Assembly: GCF_015352445.1 (NCBI RefSeq) | Contig: NZ_JADKPO010000022.1 | Span: forward strand, 1 to 64,000 | Direction: 5' to 3' | DNA from: Nocardioides agariphilus | GTDB lineage: Bacteria; Actinomycetota; Actinomycetes; Propionibacteriales; Nocardioidaceae | DNA: 64,000 bases | Notes under the pieces: model-generated | Told to the model about the DNA's origin: nothing | Databases searched by the model: none | Seen by the model: the letters and a program-made list of their open reading frames with translations, nothing else | Program-made: the position numbers and the translations under genes | Shown: piece by piece, positions 63,430-64,000 of the stretch | Numbering within the stretch: the first letter of the stretch is position 1 | How the letters are laid out: each line of letters opens with the position of its first letter

Positions 63430-64000
63430 CTACTGCCGCAGGCCGACCGTCGTCCCGGTCACCACCAGGGAGGCCGCCAAGAACACCGTGACGCCGATCG
63501 CGATCCACAGCAGCCGCGGCGCCCCGAGGCGCAGTCCCAGCCTCAGCGGCAGGTGGCGCAGCCCGTCGACGTTGTCGTCGACCAGGTCGGGCAGGGCCAA
63601 CAAGACGTGGGCGGCGACGCCCAGCAGGGCGGCCAGGACGGTCACCAGGATGGTCGGTGGGTCGCCTTCGGCGCGGCCGCCCCACCCGCCGTAGGACAAG
63701 AACGCGGGCAGCAGGCCGAACGAGACCGCCCAGGGCAGCCACGAGAGCGCCGTACGGCGCAGCACGACGTTGCCGAGCAGTGCCGCCAGCACGGACATCA
63801 GGTAGGCGAGTCCGGCCGTCACACCGTTGGCGAGGGCGAGCGGGACGAGCAGGAGCACCCCACATGCCAGCGCGAACCACGCCGTGCCAGGTTCCAGCAC
63901 CCCCGACGCCACCGGCTTGCCCGCGCGCTGGTGACCCGCGTCGCGGCGTCGGTCGGCGAGGTCGTTGTGCCAGCCGATCACCGCCTGGCCCACCAGGACG
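63430..64000 (-). CDS. UbiA-family prenyltransferase, 5' end outside window
   Basis: The visible 190 codons encode membrane helices with the first Asp motif [18 protein letters not shown] and a second, [11 protein letters not shown], both typical of UbiA prenyltransferases. The frame runs open to the window edge, so the N-terminus is missing. It joins a prenyl chain to an aromatic or other acceptor; the sequence does not say which. The stop is 54 bases from the lipoprotein start on the same strand. Confidence 0.85.
   Translation of the reverse strand, partial: VLVGQAVIGWHNDLADRRRDAGHQRAGKPVASGVLEPGTAWFALACGVLLLVPLALANGVTAGLAYLMSVLAALLGNVVLRRTALSWLPWAVSFGLLPAFLSYGGWGGRAEGDPPTILVTVLAALLGVAAHVLLALPDLVDDNVDGLRHLPLRLGLRLGAPRLLWIAIGVTVFLAASLVVTGTTVGLRQ

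Overview
The window is high-GC actinobacterial DNA, most like Nocardioides or a close relative in the Nocardioidaceae. The evidence is the strong G/C third-position bias, frequent GTG starts, many ATGA/GTGA stop-start overlaps, a mycothiol gene (mshA), SenX3-RegX3, an HbhA-like protein, and a CebR-type cellobiose operon. I see no rRNA, tRNA, CRISPR array, insertion sequence or prophage.

Layout. 0-3 kb: the end of a frameshifted DUF222/HNH gene, a TetR repressor diverging from a membrane protein across two tandem palindromes, and a frameshifted sulfotransferase. 3-5.4 kb: DsrE-like, nitrobindin-like, Fur and YgfZ genes. 5.4-10 kb: sulfate activation (cysC-like, TauE/SafE, cysD, cysN). 10-13.7 kb: ECF sigma factor, membrane protein and lipoprotein operon, then an M20 hydrolase. 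13.8-19.4 kb: two ATPase/permease pairs, a glycosyltransferase and an asparaginase. 19.4-21.7 kb: XRE regulator, HbhA-like and DUF2516 genes, the gene order of M. tuberculosis Rv0474-Rv0476, here split by a decayed DUF559 gene. 21.7-29.8 kb: envelope sugars (cupin, rmlC-rmlD fusion with an internal stop, rmlB, rmlA, galE, amidase, GT4, polyprenyl-phosphate sugar transferase). 29.8-32.2 kb: a small locus with a possible 54-residue peptide, a MauE/thioredoxin-like protein and an HprK/PqqD-like protein. 32.3-36.8 kb: acyl-CoA dehydrogenase, secreted protein, FolP2-type gene and RibD-like reductase. 36.8-43.6 kb: secreted protein, a three-gene cassette with a RelA/SpoT-type synthetase, and a large BTAD/NB-ARC regulator. 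43.6-49.4 kb: cellobiose/beta-glucoside operon with two LacI-type operators. 49.4-49.6 kb: a 32-bp-periodic inverted repeat array. 49.6-55.6 kb: typA, a tiny upstream ORF, a pseudo-HprK/PqqD paralogue, an M4 protease fused to an emfourin-like inhibitor, a racemase and an SDR. 56.2-64 kb: mshA, YbjN, DUF1304, EamA, regX3-senX3, a PHO box and phoU, gpmA, lipoprotein and UbiA, again resembling the M. tuberculosis Rv0486-Rv0491 region.

Four genes carry clear disabling lesions: a 1-nt deletion, a 4-nt GATC duplication, a TGG-to-TGA change, and an out-of-frame deletion. Either the strain is losing these genes or the assembly has errors, and raw reads would decide. The most novel-looking parts are the two HprK/PqqD-like loci (one with an intact Walker A, one without, each next to a tiny ORF), the protease-inhibitor fusion, the RelA/SpoT-membrane cassette, and the 32-bp repeat array.
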